A stretch of DNA of 64,000 nt, taken from NCBI RefSeq assembly GCF_024298885.1, contig NZ_CP101166.1, positions 186,001 through 250,000 of the forward strand, given 5' to 3'. The position numbers and the translations under genes are program-made. The notes beneath the pieces are model-generated. The model worked only from the letters and a program-made list of their open reading frames with translations. It was not told the DNA's origin and made no database searches. This stretch comes from Haloglomus halophilum (GTDB lineage Archaea > Halobacteriota > Halobacteria > Halobacteriales > Haloarculaceae). Each line of letters starts with the position of its first letter. Positions within the stretch are counted from its first letter, which is position 1. Shown piece after piece: positions 24,382 to 34,376 of this stretch.

Positions 24382-27300
24382 ATGTCTCGTCTGAGAGCAG
24401 TTACGCTATCCTTCCTGCTCCTCGTGTCCGCGTTCGCTGGGGTGCTCGCGTTCGGTGCGGGCCACGTGGCGGCGCAAGGCGGGGGAGGGAATACACTGGT
24501 CGTCGACCCGGATGGTTCATGTTCCGTTCAGGGGGTAGCCAGTGGGGATGAATACGATACGATTGACGCTGCTGTCGGGAATGCGGACCCAACCGGCGGT
24601 GATACGGTGTTCGTCTGTGCTTCGGAGTACAACGAAGCGGTCACCGTCGACAGGTCCGTCGAACTCCTCACGTACGAAAGTGGCGTCAAAATGGTCGGCA
24701 ACACGCAGACGACCTACAGCACCGCGATCGAAGTCGGCGTCTCAGATGTCACCATCGGTGCAAGCGATAACGCCGGGAACGCGGGATTCAACATCACCGG
24801 CTACCAGGAGAACGGAATCAACGCAGTAGGGGTTGACCGCATAACCATCAGGGACAACAATATCAGCAAGATTTCTAATTCGAACTCCATCGCGATCAAT
24901 CTTGTCTCCTCAGATGGTTCGGATATCAGGAACAACGGGATGGTGAACGCTGACTCTGGAATCTCTTATACCGGACAGAACGGGAAGATAGTTGACAATG
25001 AAATCGGAGATGTCTCATTCGGAGTTCAGGTTACGAGTGGGAACAACATCCTCATCGAGCGGAACAAGATAGTAGATTACGATGCAGTCGGCATAATCGC
25101 AGGGAGCCCCAACGATATAAGCGGCTTGACCATCACCGAGAACGTTCTCGACGGAAGGGATAACAAGAACAATAATCCCGATTCTACCGGCATCAGCCTC
25201 AATGAAGCTAGTTTCGAGGATGATGGAACCCAGGACGCGAATATCTATCTGAACGTTATCAGTAATAGCAGCAAGGGAGTAACTATCGCGAGTTCCGTCT
25301 CGGATATCAGTGAGACGCGGGTTGCATTCAATTTCTTCCAGGATGACGCCTCGTCGACGCTGACTGCGATCGAGAACAACGCCGAGACCGATCTCGTCGC
25401 CCGGCAGAACTACTTCGGTTCCGATAGCGGTCCCGGTGGCATCATCTCCGATCCCCGGACCTCCGAAACCGCTGACGGAAACGGACAGGCGATTGCGACG
25501 ACCGGCTCCGGTGCCGTCTTCTTCGACCCGTGGCTCGGCAAGTCGAACGTCTGTAGCGGCGGTCAGTTCACGAGCGCGTTCGACTCGCTCTCCTCGGAAC
25601 TGGACAACTATCCCACGGAGATCCGTGGCGTCTCGGTCGAGGCAGCGCTCCCGACCTGTGTGTGGAACCGGGCAGGGTTGCCCCTTCGTGGAACGACCGG
25701 CTCGGCGGCGACCAGTGCTCCGATTCCGACCATCTCCGTCAAGCAGCAAGGTGGGACTGCTGTGGAGATCAACAAGAACAAGCTAACCGTCTATCAGAAG
25801 GGTCAGCCGCTTACGCTCGAATATTCCAACGTCGACGGTGCGGATACCACCGACCGCTCCGGCACAGCCCAGCTGCTGATTCTCGAGGGTGTCAGCTCGA
25901 CGAGTCAGTCCGACCTGTTGACCGGAGGGTCCTTCGACAACGCGACTGGCAACGTGACGCTGCAAACGGATGCGACGAACGCGAAACTGTACGGGAGCTC
26001 CCTCACGATCCAGTCTGACGGCACGTTCGCTACCAACCCGACGTACAACCCGCCATCGTCGGGCCCGGTCGCGTTCGTTCTGGTCCAGCCACAGTTCGGT
26101 GAGGGGCTGACCGACCCGGACCCGACGGACAACGAGGTCAAGATCCAGGGCGGTATCGATATCATCGGTACGACGGTCGTCCCCGTACAGGAGGCACAGG
26201 GAAGTGCCACACCGGCATCGTCGACGGTGACCGCAGGTGACTCGGTCGAATTCACGCTCGACTCGGGGCTCACGGGGAACGAAGAGACGACCCACGCAAT
26301 CGCCGTCTACGACCGTGACGCGGTCAGTGACGCATTCGTGGATGTCATCCTCGACTCGGGTGTCACACTCGATGACGTACTCTCACAGTCGGTCTCGACG
26401 TCCGACGTGACGGTCAAAACCAGCATCCGGGCAATCAGCGGGACCATCAACTTCGAGGAGCCGATATCGGTCGACGAGACGCTCTACGGGCAGACGCTCG
26501 ATCTCACTCTCGACGGGGTTTCGGAGGGAGAGCAGTCGCTGCTCGGCCCGGAGTACGTCGAGGCGAAGTCGGTGACTACCGTAGTGAACGCCTCGGGGAA
26601 CTCGACCTCTGCCCCGGCAGGTTCGGCCCCGACCGTCCAGGTTGCCACGGACGAGAACTTCGCGCCCGGGACGTACCAGTTCGTCTACCTCGCCCAGCAG
26701 GGCAGCGGTTACGGGAGTTTCAGCACGGACACGGGAACGGTGACCATCGAAGCACCGGACACCGGTGGCGAGGATGGGGATGATGAGGACGATGGGGATG
26801 ATGGAACCGGTGGTGGTGGCGGAGGCGGTGCTGCCCCCGCTCCCCAGCCCAGCTCACCATTCGTCGTGGTCGATATCTCGGTGAACCCGGACCGAATCGC
26901 TCCGGGGAACACCACCACGGTGACGGTGACCGTCCGGAACAACCGGGCCAACTCGGCGCTACTGGGCAAGAAAATCGCCGTCAGGGTCGGTGATGACCGG
27001 CGGGCGACCAGAACGATCTCGCTCGGCGCCGGGGAAACCAGAACCGTCGAGATTCCGCTAACGTTCACCGAGGAGGGCCGCTTCCCGGTGAGTGTCAACG
27101 GGCAGTCCGCCGGACTCGTCACGGTCCTCCCCCAGGATGTCGAGGACCGGAGTTCCTCGCGCGTCTTCGACCAGAACAGTCGCAAACCGGGCGTGCAGGT
27201 CCGGTTCCCGAGAACCACGGTCCGGGAGATCACGTTCCCCGAGGCCGCCGAAGGCCGCGCGAACGTCGATCAGCTCAACCGGCTGCCGCGGGGGACGCCA

Positions 27301-27813
27301 CAGCCTCCGGGCCTCTCGGTACGGAACTATGATATCACCGTGCCCGAACAGCTCCGCGACCAGGGCGCCACCATCCAGTTCGAGGTCGAGCGGTCGCAGC
27401 TCGCCGACCTCGGTGCCGACGCCGAGACCATCCGGATGTACCGCTTCAACGACGGCGAGTGGCAGCCGCTCGACACCACGCTCGTCCGCGAGTCCAGCGG
27501 GACGCTGATCTACGAGTCCGAGACGCCGGGCTTCTCGCTGTTCGCCGTGACGGGACAGGAGGCGACGCCCGTCACGCCGACCCCGACCCCCGTCACGCCG
27601 ACGCCCGAGACGCCGACGGCGACCCCGACGCCCGAGACGCCGACGGACACCCCCTCGCCCACAGGGCCGACGGAGACGTCGCCGCCCGGTGACGGTGGCG
27701 ACAACACGGGGATCCTGCTCGGAGCGCTCATCCTGCTCCTGCTGATCGCCGGTGCGGGTGCCGCGCTCTACCTCGCCCGCGAGGACGAGGACGGGAACAC
27801 CGGCGGGGCATAG
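24382..27813 (+). CDS. large surface protein: beta-helix, CARDB-like and PGF-pre-PGF domains
   Basis: 1143-residue secreted protein. A signal peptide (residues 1-31) precedes a right-handed parallel beta-helix (about 35-370, repeated NGI, DNNIS, NNGMVN, ENVLDG turns, as in pectate-lyase-like and NosD-like proteins). Beta-sandwich regions follow, then an Asp/Gly linker (about 790-815), a CARDB-like domain (about 825-915), and a PGF-pre-PGF-type domain (about 930-1055, ending ETPGFSLFAVTG). A TPTPET-rich linker leads to one transmembrane helix and an acidic cytoplasmic tail. It carries the pre-PGF domain but its terminus lacks a PGF motif before the helix, so it is probably a plain membrane anchor. 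The middle of the gene is less GC-rich. Ligand, probably polysaccharide, is a guess. Confidence 0.85.
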   Translation: MSRLRAVTLSFLLLVSAFAGVLAFGAGHVAAQGGGGNTLVVDPDGSCSVQGVASGDEYDTIDAAVGNADPTGGDTVFVCASEYNEAVTVDRSVELLTYESGVKMVGNTQTTYSTAIEVGVSDVTIGASDNAGNAGFNITGYQENGINAVGVDRITIRDNNISKISNSNSIAINLVSSDGSDIRNNGMVNADSGISYTGQNGKIVDNEIGDVSFGVQVTSGNNILIERNKIVDYDAVGIIAGSPNDISGLTITENVLDGRDNKNNNPDSTGISLNEASFEDDGTQDANIYLNVISNSSKGVTIASSVSDISETRVAFNFFQDDASSTLTAIENNAETDLVARQNYFGSDSGPGGIISDPRTSETADGNGQAIATTGSGAVFFDPWLGKSNVCSGGQFTSAFDSLSSELDNYPTEIRGVSVEAALPTCVWNRAGLPLRGTTGSAATSAPIPTISVKQQGGTAVEINKNKLTVYQKGQPLTLEYSNVDGADTTDRSGTAQLLILEGVSSTSQSDLLTGGSFDNATGNVTLQTDATNAKLYGSSLTIQSDGTFATNPTYNPPSSGPVAFVLVQPQFGEGLTDPDPTDNEVKIQGGIDIIGTTVVPVQEAQGSATPASSTVTAGDSVEFTLDSGLTGNEETTHAIAVYDRDAVSDAFVDVILDSGVTLDDVLSQSVSTSDVTVKTSIRAISGTINFEEPISVDETLYGQTLDLTLDGVSEGEQSLLGPEYVEAKSVTTVVNASGNSTSAPAGSAPTVQVATDENFAPGTYQFVYLAQQGSGYGSFSTDTGTVTIEAPDTGGEDGDDEDDGDDGTGGGGGGGAAPAPQPSSPFVVVDISVNPDRIAPGNTTTVTVTVRNNRANSALLGKKIAVRVGDDRRATRTISLGAGETRTVEIPLTFTEEGRFPVSVNGQSAGLVTVLPQDVEDRSSSRVFDQNSRKPGVQVRFPRTTVREITFPEAAEGRANVDQLNRLPRGTPQPPGLSVRNYDITVPEQLRDQGATIQFEVERSQLADLGADAETIRMYRFNDGEWQPLDTTLVRESSGTLIYESETPGFSLFAVTGQEATPVTPTPTPVTPTPETPTATPTPETPTDTPSPTGPTETSPPGDGGDNTGILLGALILLLLIAGAGAALYLAREDEDGNTGGA

Positions 27814-27901
27814 CGACGCCCCCCGACACTCGCCCGCTCGATATCCGACCGACGACGGTGGCTTTTTGTCCGAACTGCGCCCATAGCCGACAGACTCCCC
27901 G

Positions 27902-28654
27902 ATGTCAGAGCCCTCCGAAACGGTCGCCGCTCCTCCATCCGCCGACACCGACCCGCCGGTCGTCTGTCGCTCGGTGCGCCGCGAGTACCGCCGGGGCGAC
28001 AGCGGGCCGACGGTGACGGCACTGGATGATGTCTCGCTCGCCGTCGAGGCCGGCGAACTCGTCGCCGTCGTCGGCGCGAGCGGGAGCGGCAAGTCGACGC
28101 TGTTGCACCTCCTCGCGGCGCTCGATACGCCCACGGCCGGCAGTGTCAGCATCGCCGGGACGGACACGGAATCGGTCGGCCGACGTGGCCGGACGCGACT
28201 CCGACGCCAGCACATCGGCATCGTGTTCCAGCGGATGCACCTATTCCCGTCGCTGACCACCCGCTCGAACGTCGCGCTGCCGCTGGTCGAGGCCGGCATC
28301 GGTCGGCGAGCGCGCCATCAGCGGGCCGACGAGTTGCTCGAACGCGTGGGGCTGGGCGACCGACTCGACCACCGGCCCGACGAGCTCTCCGGCGGCGAGC
28401 GACAGCGTGTCGCCGTGGCCCGGGCGCTGGTGCTGGACCCGGCGCTCGTCATCGCCGACGAGCCGACGGGGGAACTGGACACCGCGACCGGCGAGCGGGT
28501 GCTGGAGCTGTTCCGCGAGGCGGCAGACGACCGGGCGGTCGTGGTCGCCTCACACGACGATGCCGTGGCCGAGGCCGCCGACCGCGTGATAGAGCTACGC
28601 GATGGGCGCCGCATCGACGCCGGCGGCGCCGACCGGGGTCACAGAGATGAATGA
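27902..28654 (+). CDS. MacB/LolD-type ABC transporter ATPase
   Basis: 250-residue ABC ATPase with Walker A GASGSGKST (58-66), Q-loop FQRM, signature LSGGERQ, Walker B LVIADEP followed by TGELD, and switch histidine in ASHDD. The sequence pattern (ALDDVSLAVEAGELVAVVG, MHLFPSLTTRSNV) is that of the LolD/MacB/FtsE group that powers FtsX-like permeases by mechanotransmission rather than transporting through the membrane helices. An N-terminal 20-residue leader is Pro/Ser-rich. It overlaps the next permease gene by 8 bases and heads the operon. Stop at 28654. Confidence 0.95.
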   Translation: MSEPSETVAAPPSADTDPPVVCRSVRREYRRGDSGPTVTALDDVSLAVEAGELVAVVGASGSGKSTLLHLLAALDTPTAGSVSIAGTDTESVGRRGRTRLRRQHIGIVFQRMHLFPSLTTRSNVALPLVEAGIGRRARHQRADELLERVGLGDRLDHRPDELSGGERQRVAVARALVLDPALVIADEPTGELDTATGERVLELFREAADDRAVVVASHDDAVAEAADRVIELRDGRRIDAGGADRGHRDE

Positions 28655-29921
28655 GGAGCCGCCCCCGGTCGGAGTGGACTCGGGGACACACCGCGGGAGA
28701 CTCCGCGGGCTCGCGGGGCTGGCCGCCGCGCGGCTCGGCCACCGACTCCGCGAGCGGGACGGACAGACGCTGCTCAGCGTCGGTGGGGTCGCCGTCGCGG
28801 TCGCATTGCTGCTCGTCGTGACGAGCGTGAGCGCCGGCCTCGTGACGGGGACGACAGTCGGCACCGACGAGACGGACTACTGGATCCTCCCGGAGGGCTC
28901 CGCGGGCAGTGCCGTGACGGCCGTCGAGGGGCAGCGACTCGGGCAGGTCCATCCGGTGACCGAACGCCTCACCGCCCGACCGGGCGTCACCGACGCGACG
29001 CCCGTGCTCACCGGCGTGCTTCGGCTCGGGCCAGCAGACAGCGACGTGGAGCCCCAGTACGTCGTCGTCCTCGGCGTGCTTCCGGGGGCGAGCGAGCAGC
29101 GTGTCGCCGGGCTGCCGACGGACGCCCTGTCGCCGGGCGACCCCTACTACGCGAACGGGTCGTACAACGGCACGTGGACCGGCGAGGCGGTCGTCTCCGA
29201 GAGTGCCGCGAGCACGTTGGGCTCCGAGGGCGGACAGGTCGAACCCGGAACGAGCCTGCAGGTCGCCGGGACGGAGTTCGACGAGGGGTTCACCGTTTCG
29301 ACAATCGCGACCACCGACGGCCCGGGAATCGGGCAGTTGCCGGTCGCAGTCGTCCACCTCGCCGAACTCCAGCGGCTCACGGGCGGGACGAGCGGCGACG
29401 TGGCCGACCAGATCCTCGTCTCGACGGACGGCTCGGTCGCCGCCGAGGACCTCGATGGCGTGTACCCGAACGCCCAGGTGTTGACTCGCGGCGAGTTGCT
29501 CACCTCGCGGGCACAGCAGAGCGGCCTGCCGGTGGCGATGGCCGCCGCGGCGCTGGTCGTCGCCGTCGTCGTCGGAACGCTGTTCCTCGTGACGACGGTC
29601 GGGTTCTCGGTCCTCGCGGACGCCGAGTACAGGGCGGTCCTCGCGGCTATCGGCGTCTCCGGCACCTCACGGGCCACGCTGGTCGCCGGCGAGACACTGG
29701 CGACCGCGGGCGTGGGCGGACTCGTCGGCGTGGGCTGCTGGCTCGTCGCCGCGGCCGTCGTCGCCCTCCTGGGAGTGTTCGGAACCGCGGTGCCGTTCGC
29801 GGTCCGGCCGGTGTTCGGACTGTACGGACTGCTGGTCGCGCTCGGTGTCGGCCTCGTGGCGCTGCCGCCGCTGGTCGTGGTGAGTCGCCGGACGCGGGCC
29901 GTCCGGGAGGTGCTTCGATGA
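28647..29921 (+). CDS. FtsX/MacB-like permease 1
   Basis: 424-residue membrane protein with the MacB layout: one N-terminal helix (GVAVAVALLLVVTSVSAGLV, about residues 46-66), a large extracytoplasmic domain (about 70-290), then three C-terminal helices with the FtsX core (GFSVLADAEYRAVLAAIGVSG between them). Start ATG at 28647 overlaps the ATPase gene; a longer in-frame start at 28602 adds 15 residues inside the ATPase gene. Its stop overlaps the next start by four bases (ATGA). Substrate unknown; the family handles lipoproteins, peptides, signalling or cell-wall control. Confidence 0.9.
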   Translation: MNEEPPPVGVDSGTHRGRLRGLAGLAAARLGHRLRERDGQTLLSVGGVAVAVALLLVVTSVSAGLVTGTTVGTDETDYWILPEGSAGSAVTAVEGQRLGQVHPVTERLTARPGVTDATPVLTGVLRLGPADSDVEPQYVVVLGVLPGASEQRVAGLPTDALSPGDPYYANGSYNGTWTGEAVVSESAASTLGSEGGQVEPGTSLQVAGTEFDEGFTVSTIATTDGPGIGQLPVAVVHLAELQRLTGGTSGDVADQILVSTDGSVAAEDLDGVYPNAQVLTRGELLTSRAQQSGLPVAMAAAALVVAVVVGTLFLVTTVGFSVLADAEYRAVLAAIGVSGTSRATLVAGETLATAGVGGLVGVGCWLVAAAVVALLGVFGTAVPFAVRPVFGLYGLLVALGVGLVALPPLVVVSRRTRAVREVLR

Positions 29922-31195
29922 GCCCCGACGGCGATTCCGAGGGGGACGAATCACCAGCCCCGTCGTGGCTTCCCGGGACGCGGGCCCGCGCTGCGGTGGG
30001 TATCTCGCTGTCACAGGTCCGGCACTACCGCGTCCGGTCGGTGCTGTCGGTGGTCGGTATCGCGCTGGGGGTGGTGCTGGTCGTCTCGCTCGCGGGGCTG
30101 GGCTACGGCCTGACGACGACCGGTGACGAGGCAATCGACTACCTCGACCACGACCTCTGGGCGACGAGTGGCCAGGTGGAGCTGAATCCGGCCGGTATCG
30201 GTGGCGTCGCCAACCCAATCCCGCAGGCCCATCGGACGACCGAGGAGTTCGAATCGAACGAACGGGTCCGGGACGCACAGGCATTGGCATTCCAGACGGT
30301 GTACGTGAGCGATAGCCCGTCGAACTTCGATACTATCGCCGGTGTCGGGTTGACCGGGAACGGGTCGCGAGTCGTCGGTGGGGGCGGGTTCTCCACCGGC
30401 GATGTCCACTACGCCAACGGGAGCTACGACGGGCCGATGACCCACGAGATATTCATCGACGAGCGGACCGCCGAGCGGTACGACGTGGGAGTCAACGACA
30501 CGCTGTACGTCGGCGGCACCATCTACCAGGCCGAACGCAACGAGTTCCGCATCGTCGGGGTGACGCGCTCGTTCTCGCGGTTCCTCGGCGTTCCGACAGT
30601 CGCAGTGCATCTGAGCGAACTCCACGAGGTCTCGGGAACGACCGGGAGCGACCGCGCCAGCATCGTCGGCGTCAGTCTCGCCGAGGGGTACGGGACCGAA
30701 CGCTCACAGCGAGCACTGGAACGGGAGTACGCTGACTTCGACTTCCGGACCAACGACGAACAGGTGGGCGCCATCATCGGTCGACAGGCCTCCGTGCTGG
30801 CCGGGGCGGGGACGCTCGTCCTGCTCGCGGTCGTCGCCGGCATCGCGCTGGTGCTGAACACGCTCGCGCTCGTCGTCTACCACCAGCGCGAGGCGCTCGC
30901 CGCGATGAAGGCCGTCGGGATGCGTGGCCGCACGCTGGGCGTGATGGTCGGGACACAGGGGGTCCTGTTCGGCCTCGTCGGCGGCGCCGTCGGCTGTCTG
31001 CTCGTCCCGCCGCTCGTGAGCGTCGTCAACGGCTTCGTGGCCGACCTGACGGGGTTCACGGAGCTCATCAAGACACCGCTCTGGCTGTACGGCGTGGGGC
31101 TGGGGCTGGCGCTCTCGATGGGAACGCTCGGCTCGCTCGTCGCCGGCTGGCGGGCCGCGAGCATCGACCCGCTGGCTGTCCTCTCTCGACAATGA
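29918..31195 (+). CDS. FtsX/MacB-like permease 2
   Basis: 425-residue permease, same architecture as its upstream neighbour but clearly distinct: N-terminal helix VLSVVGIALGVVLVVSLAGL, extracytoplasmic domain (about 75-290), then LVLLAVVAGIALVLNTLALVV and two more helices. The loop REALAAMKAVGMRGRTLG is the typical FtsX coupling region. Closing residues ASIDPLAVLSR are the canonical family end. The two permeases could form a heterodimer on the single upstream ATPase. Four-base ATGA overlaps are present on both sides. Confidence 0.92.
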   Translation: MSPDGDSEGDESPAPSWLPGTRARAAVGISLSQVRHYRVRSVLSVVGIALGVVLVVSLAGLGYGLTTTGDEAIDYLDHDLWATSGQVELNPAGIGGVANPIPQAHRTTEEFESNERVRDAQALAFQTVYVSDSPSNFDTIAGVGLTGNGSRVVGGGGFSTGDVHYANGSYDGPMTHEIFIDERTAERYDVGVNDTLYVGGTIYQAERNEFRIVGVTRSFSRFLGVPTVAVHLSELHEVSGTTGSDRASIVGVSLAEGYGTERSQRALEREYADFDFRTNDEQVGAIIGRQASVLAGAGTLVLLAVVAGIALVLNTLALVVYHQREALAAMKAVGMRGRTLGVMVGTQGVLFGLVGGAVGCLLVPPLVSVVNGFVADLTGFTELIKTPLWLYGVGLGLALSMGTLGSLVAGWRAASIDPLAVLSRQ

Positions 31196-31353
31196 TCCGA
31201 TTCGTCGCTCACCGCGCTACCTCGTCGTACGACGGCCCGGGAGCGACGCGAGACGAGCGCGAGCCGGCGTGCTACATCGCCGAGTCGATGTACGACATCC
31301 GGCAGCAGATCTACGAGTGGCGCTACACGCCGCCCGTCGAGGTGAGCCGATGA
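31192..31353 (+). CDS. 53-residue microprotein coupled to the FtsX-like genes
   Basis: A 53-codon frame between the two permease genes. Its ATG (31192) overlaps the TGA of permease 2 by four bases, and its TGA (31351-31353) overlaps the ATG of permease 3 by four bases, so it is embedded in a translationally coupled chain and almost certainly expressed. The product starts MIRFVAHRATSSYDGPGA, is charged, and has no signal peptide or transmembrane helix; the C-terminal half (YIAESMYDIRQQIYEWRY) can form an amphipathic helix. It could bind the cytoplasmic coupling regions or the ATPase. No family is recognised. Confidence 0.7.
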   Translation: MIRFVAHRATSSYDGPGATRDEREPACYIAESMYDIRQQIYEWRYTPPVEVSR

Positions 31354-34300
31354 GCTACCGTCGCGCACTTCTCACGCGCTGGTCACGCCGAGACCGACTC
31401 GCGGTGCTGGTGGTCGCCGTGACCGTCGCGTTCCTCGTCGGGACGACGCTGCTCGTCTTCGCCGCGGGCGCACAGACCGCCACCATCGCCGCGCAGTTCG
31501 ACTCGCCCGGGTCGGTGACGGCCCACGAGTCGCCCGCAGCCGCGGCCGCGAACGACCCGGACGCCGTCGTGCTGCCGCTCGGCAACGCGAACGGCACGAC
31601 TGTCGTGGGCATCCCCGAGAACGCCTCCGTCGGGGGCGTGGCGCTCCGCGATGCCGTGCCCCCAGAGTGGCAGGTCGTTACACCAGATGAGGTGAGGTCG
31701 CCACGCACGGCGCTGGCCGTCCACCCCGATGGCCGGAGTGTGGATACACGAGAGGGAGCGAACGCGACCGGCGTCGACGGGGCAATCGCCGCAGCCGTTC
31801 CGAACGAGGGCGTCCCCCTGCTGTCCGCGCTGGCGTTCTTCGTCGCCGGCACGCAGCAGGCACTCGTCGTCGTCGGCGTGGCCGCAGCGTGCGGAGGACT
31901 GCTGGTCGGCGTGACGACCTACAGTGTCACGCGCATGAGCGTCCGGGACCGGCGCCCGACCATCCGCGTGGTGCGGGCCACGGGCGGGCGTCCCCGGACG
32001 GTCCTCGGCCTGTTCGCCGCCCGTGCGGGACTGCTGACCGCGGTCGGCGTGGCGCTGGGCTACGCTATCGGCGTCATCGCGACAAACGCGGCCGTGAACG
32101 TCGCGGTCGTGGCCGGGCTGCCGACATCGCTCGCCGTGCAGGTGTCACCACGAGCTGTCCGGGTGCTGGTGCCGCTGTTCGCGGCGCTGATCGGCGTCGG
32201 AATCGGCAGTGGCGTCATCGCGTCGTGGAGTGCCGCTCGCGCCCCACCCGGGAGCCTGACCGACCCCGTGAGCGGGCGGTCCGGTGCCGACACGGGCTCG
32301 AGTCTCGTGGCCCGGCTCCGGGCGGCCGCCCGGCCCCGGATTCTGGGCTGGCGACCACTGGTTCCGACCGCGGCGACACTGACGGCGTTCGTCCTGTTCG
32401 TCGGACTCGCCGCGGGGCTGGCCGGCGTCGCCGCACCCATCGCGGGCGGCGCGGGACCGCTCGACGGCCTGGTCGACAGCGGAACCGCCGTCGAGACGAC
32501 GACCATCGTCCAGCCCGGGAGCACCCATCCGGTGAGTAGCAAGTTGCCGGCCGGCTACGCCGACGCGCTCCGGGCACGCGGCGCGAATGCGAGTCCGGAA
32601 ATCCTCCTGTTCGAGGTCGTCGACGGCCAGCCCGTGCCGGCACGCGGGGCGAACTACACCGCCTTCTCGCGGGTGACCGACGCCGACCTCGTCGCGGGCC
32701 GGGCACCGCGGAACGCCTCCGAGGCCGTCATCGGCGCCGACGCAGCCGCCACGCTCGACCTCGCCGTCGGCGAGCAGGTGCTTCTGGGTGGGAGTACCCA
32801 GCCCGCAGTCACGCAGGTCCGGCTGGTCGGGACGTTCGAGGCCGCGGGCCCGTTCGACGATCAGGTCGTGGTCCCGCTGGCGACGGCGCGGTCGCTGACC
32901 AGCGTCCGCGAGGGGCAGGCGAACCTCATCCGGGCGACCGACCTCCCGGCCGTGGCGCCGGGCACCGGGAGCGGCATCGGTGTCACCGGGCTCTCGACAC
33001 CAGGTCGAGTGCCCGCGGAGGGACAGCTCCGGGTCGACGTAACCGTTCGAAACGACGCACCCGCGGAGGGAACCGAGCGAATCACCGTCACGTATCGTGG
33101 CACGACGCGGACCATCGAGGTGACGCTAGCGCCGTTACGCTCGACGACGCGGACCGTCACCTTCCCCGCGGGTGCGGCCGGGACGGCCACCGTGCAGGCA
33201 GGTGACGCCAGACGGGATGTGACGGTCGTGCCCCGCGATGCACTCGCACTCGAGGGCGTCCCCGAGCGGGCACCACCTCGGTCCGAGCCACTGGTCCGGG
33301 TCGTCAACGCCTCGGGCGCACCGACGCGAGCGACGCTGACGGTCACGAACGGGCCGTGGAACCGTTCGGTCTCGACGGGGAGCAACGGTCGGACACGACT
33401 CGCACTGCCCGCCACGCCCGGCACCTACACTGTGCGGACAACTGCAGAAGGGGCGACGGCCGCGGAGGTGACGGTGACCGTCGCGGCGAACGCGACCCGG
33501 CAGGTGGAGACGCGACTGGCAGTCCAACCGGACACTCCCAGCACGCTCGTCCGGCCCACGGCGACACTCCGGTTGTCGAACCCGTGGAACCGGACGCTGA
33601 CGCGACGGGTGCAGTTGTCGGGTCCTGGCGCTACACTCGACCGAGAGGTACAGCTGACGCCCGGGCAACGAACGGCGCTCGACAGCCGTCTCGGCAGGCA
33701 GCCACCGGGCGAGTACACCGTCACCGCGAGCGTCGGGTCCGGAACCGATGCGACCGCGCTGAACGCCACCTACCGGGTGACCGGCGACGACCGCATCGTC
33801 GCGGCGCTGGCGACCAGCGGCCGGACGGGGACGAGCGGTATCGGACAGGCCATCGAGGTGGCGTTCGGGAACTTCGGGTTGCTCGTCGGGACCCTGGTTG
33901 GTCTCGCGGCGCTGATGACCGTCGGCGGGACGACGGCCGCGTTCGCGGCTGCTGTCGCTGCCCGCCGGCGAACGCTCGGCGTCTTCCGCGCGACGGGTGC
34001 GACGCCCGCTCGCGTCGCGCGGCTGGTGCTTTCCGACGCACTCCGGATCGGTATCGTCGCCGCGTTACTGGCGGTCGTCCTGGCGTCGGTCGCGCTCGCC
34101 GGACTCGGCGCCGCAGACCTGCTCGTCGTCTTCGGCGTCCGCATCGGGTTCCCGACGCTGGCCGTGCTGGTCGTCTGTGCCGTGGGCGCGGTGCTGCTGA
34201 CCCTGGTCGCTGCCGGCCTCGCGCTGGTGGGGACGCTCCGGGCGCCACCGGCCTCGCTGCTCGCTGATTCCGGACCGCACCCCCCGGGAATGAACGGCCG

Positions 34301-34376
34301 TAGCCGAACCCGGCAGTCCCATTCAGTCGGGGAGAGTCCCCGCGCCGAGCCCGTCGGAGGTGACGACGATGACTGA
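31350..34376 (+). CDS. giant FtsX-like permease with Ig-like extracellular insert
   Basis: 1008-residue membrane protein. An N-terminal helix (about 18-40) is followed by an extracytoplasmic segment, then an FtsX half with at least four helices between residues 150 and 330 (coupling loop IRVVRATGGRPRTVLGLF), another helix near 335-360, a long extracytoplasmic region, and a C-terminal FtsX half from about 835 (loop RRRTLGVFRATGATPARVARL). The extracytoplasmic region contains a MacB-like part and then several CARDB/Ig-like beta units (RVDVTVRNDAPAEGTERI, VVNASGAPTRATLTV, RLSNPWNRTL). This doubled FtsX core is like LolC/E-type two-half permeases. Start ATG at 31350 lies inside the microprotein stop. 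It overlaps the next gene by 8 bases. Confidence 0.85.
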   Translation: MSYRRALLTRWSRRDRLAVLVVAVTVAFLVGTTLLVFAAGAQTATIAAQFDSPGSVTAHESPAAAAANDPDAVVLPLGNANGTTVVGIPENASVGGVALRDAVPPEWQVVTPDEVRSPRTALAVHPDGRSVDTREGANATGVDGAIAAAVPNEGVPLLSALAFFVAGTQQALVVVGVAAACGGLLVGVTTYSVTRMSVRDRRPTIRVVRATGGRPRTVLGLFAARAGLLTAVGVALGYAIGVIATNAAVNVAVVAGLPTSLAVQVSPRAVRVLVPLFAALIGVGIGSGVIASWSAARAPPGSLTDPVSGRSGADTGSSLVARLRAAARPRILGWRPLVPTAATLTAFVLFVGLAAGLAGVAAPIAGGAGPLDGLVDSGTAVETTTIVQPGSTHPVSSKLPAGYADALRARGANASPEILLFEVVDGQPVPARGANYTAFSRVTDADLVAGRAPRNASEAVIGADAAATLDLAVGEQVLLGGSTQPAVTQVRLVGTFEAAGPFDDQVVVPLATARSLTSVREGQANLIRATDLPAVAPGTGSGIGVTGLSTPGRVPAEGQLRVDVTVRNDAPAEGTERITVTYRGTTRTIEVTLAPLRSTTRTVTFPAGAAGTATVQAGDARRDVTVVPRDALALEGVPERAPPRSEPLVRVVNASGAPTRATLTVTNGPWNRSVSTGSNGRTRLALPATPGTYTVRTTAEGATAAEVTVTVAANATRQVETRLAVQPDTPSTLVRPTATLRLSNPWNRTLTRRVQLSGPGATLDREVQLTPGQRTALDSRLGRQPPGEYTVTASVGSGTDATALNATYRVTGDDRIVAALATSGRTGTSGIGQAIEVAFGNFGLLVGTLVGLAALMTVGGTTAAFAAAVAARRRTLGVFRATGATPARVARLVLSDALRIGIVAALLAVVLASVALAGLGAADLLVVFGVRIGFPTLAVLVVCAVGAVLLTLVAAGLALVGTLRAPPASLLADSGPHPPGMNGRSRTRQSHSVGESPRAEPVGGDDDD

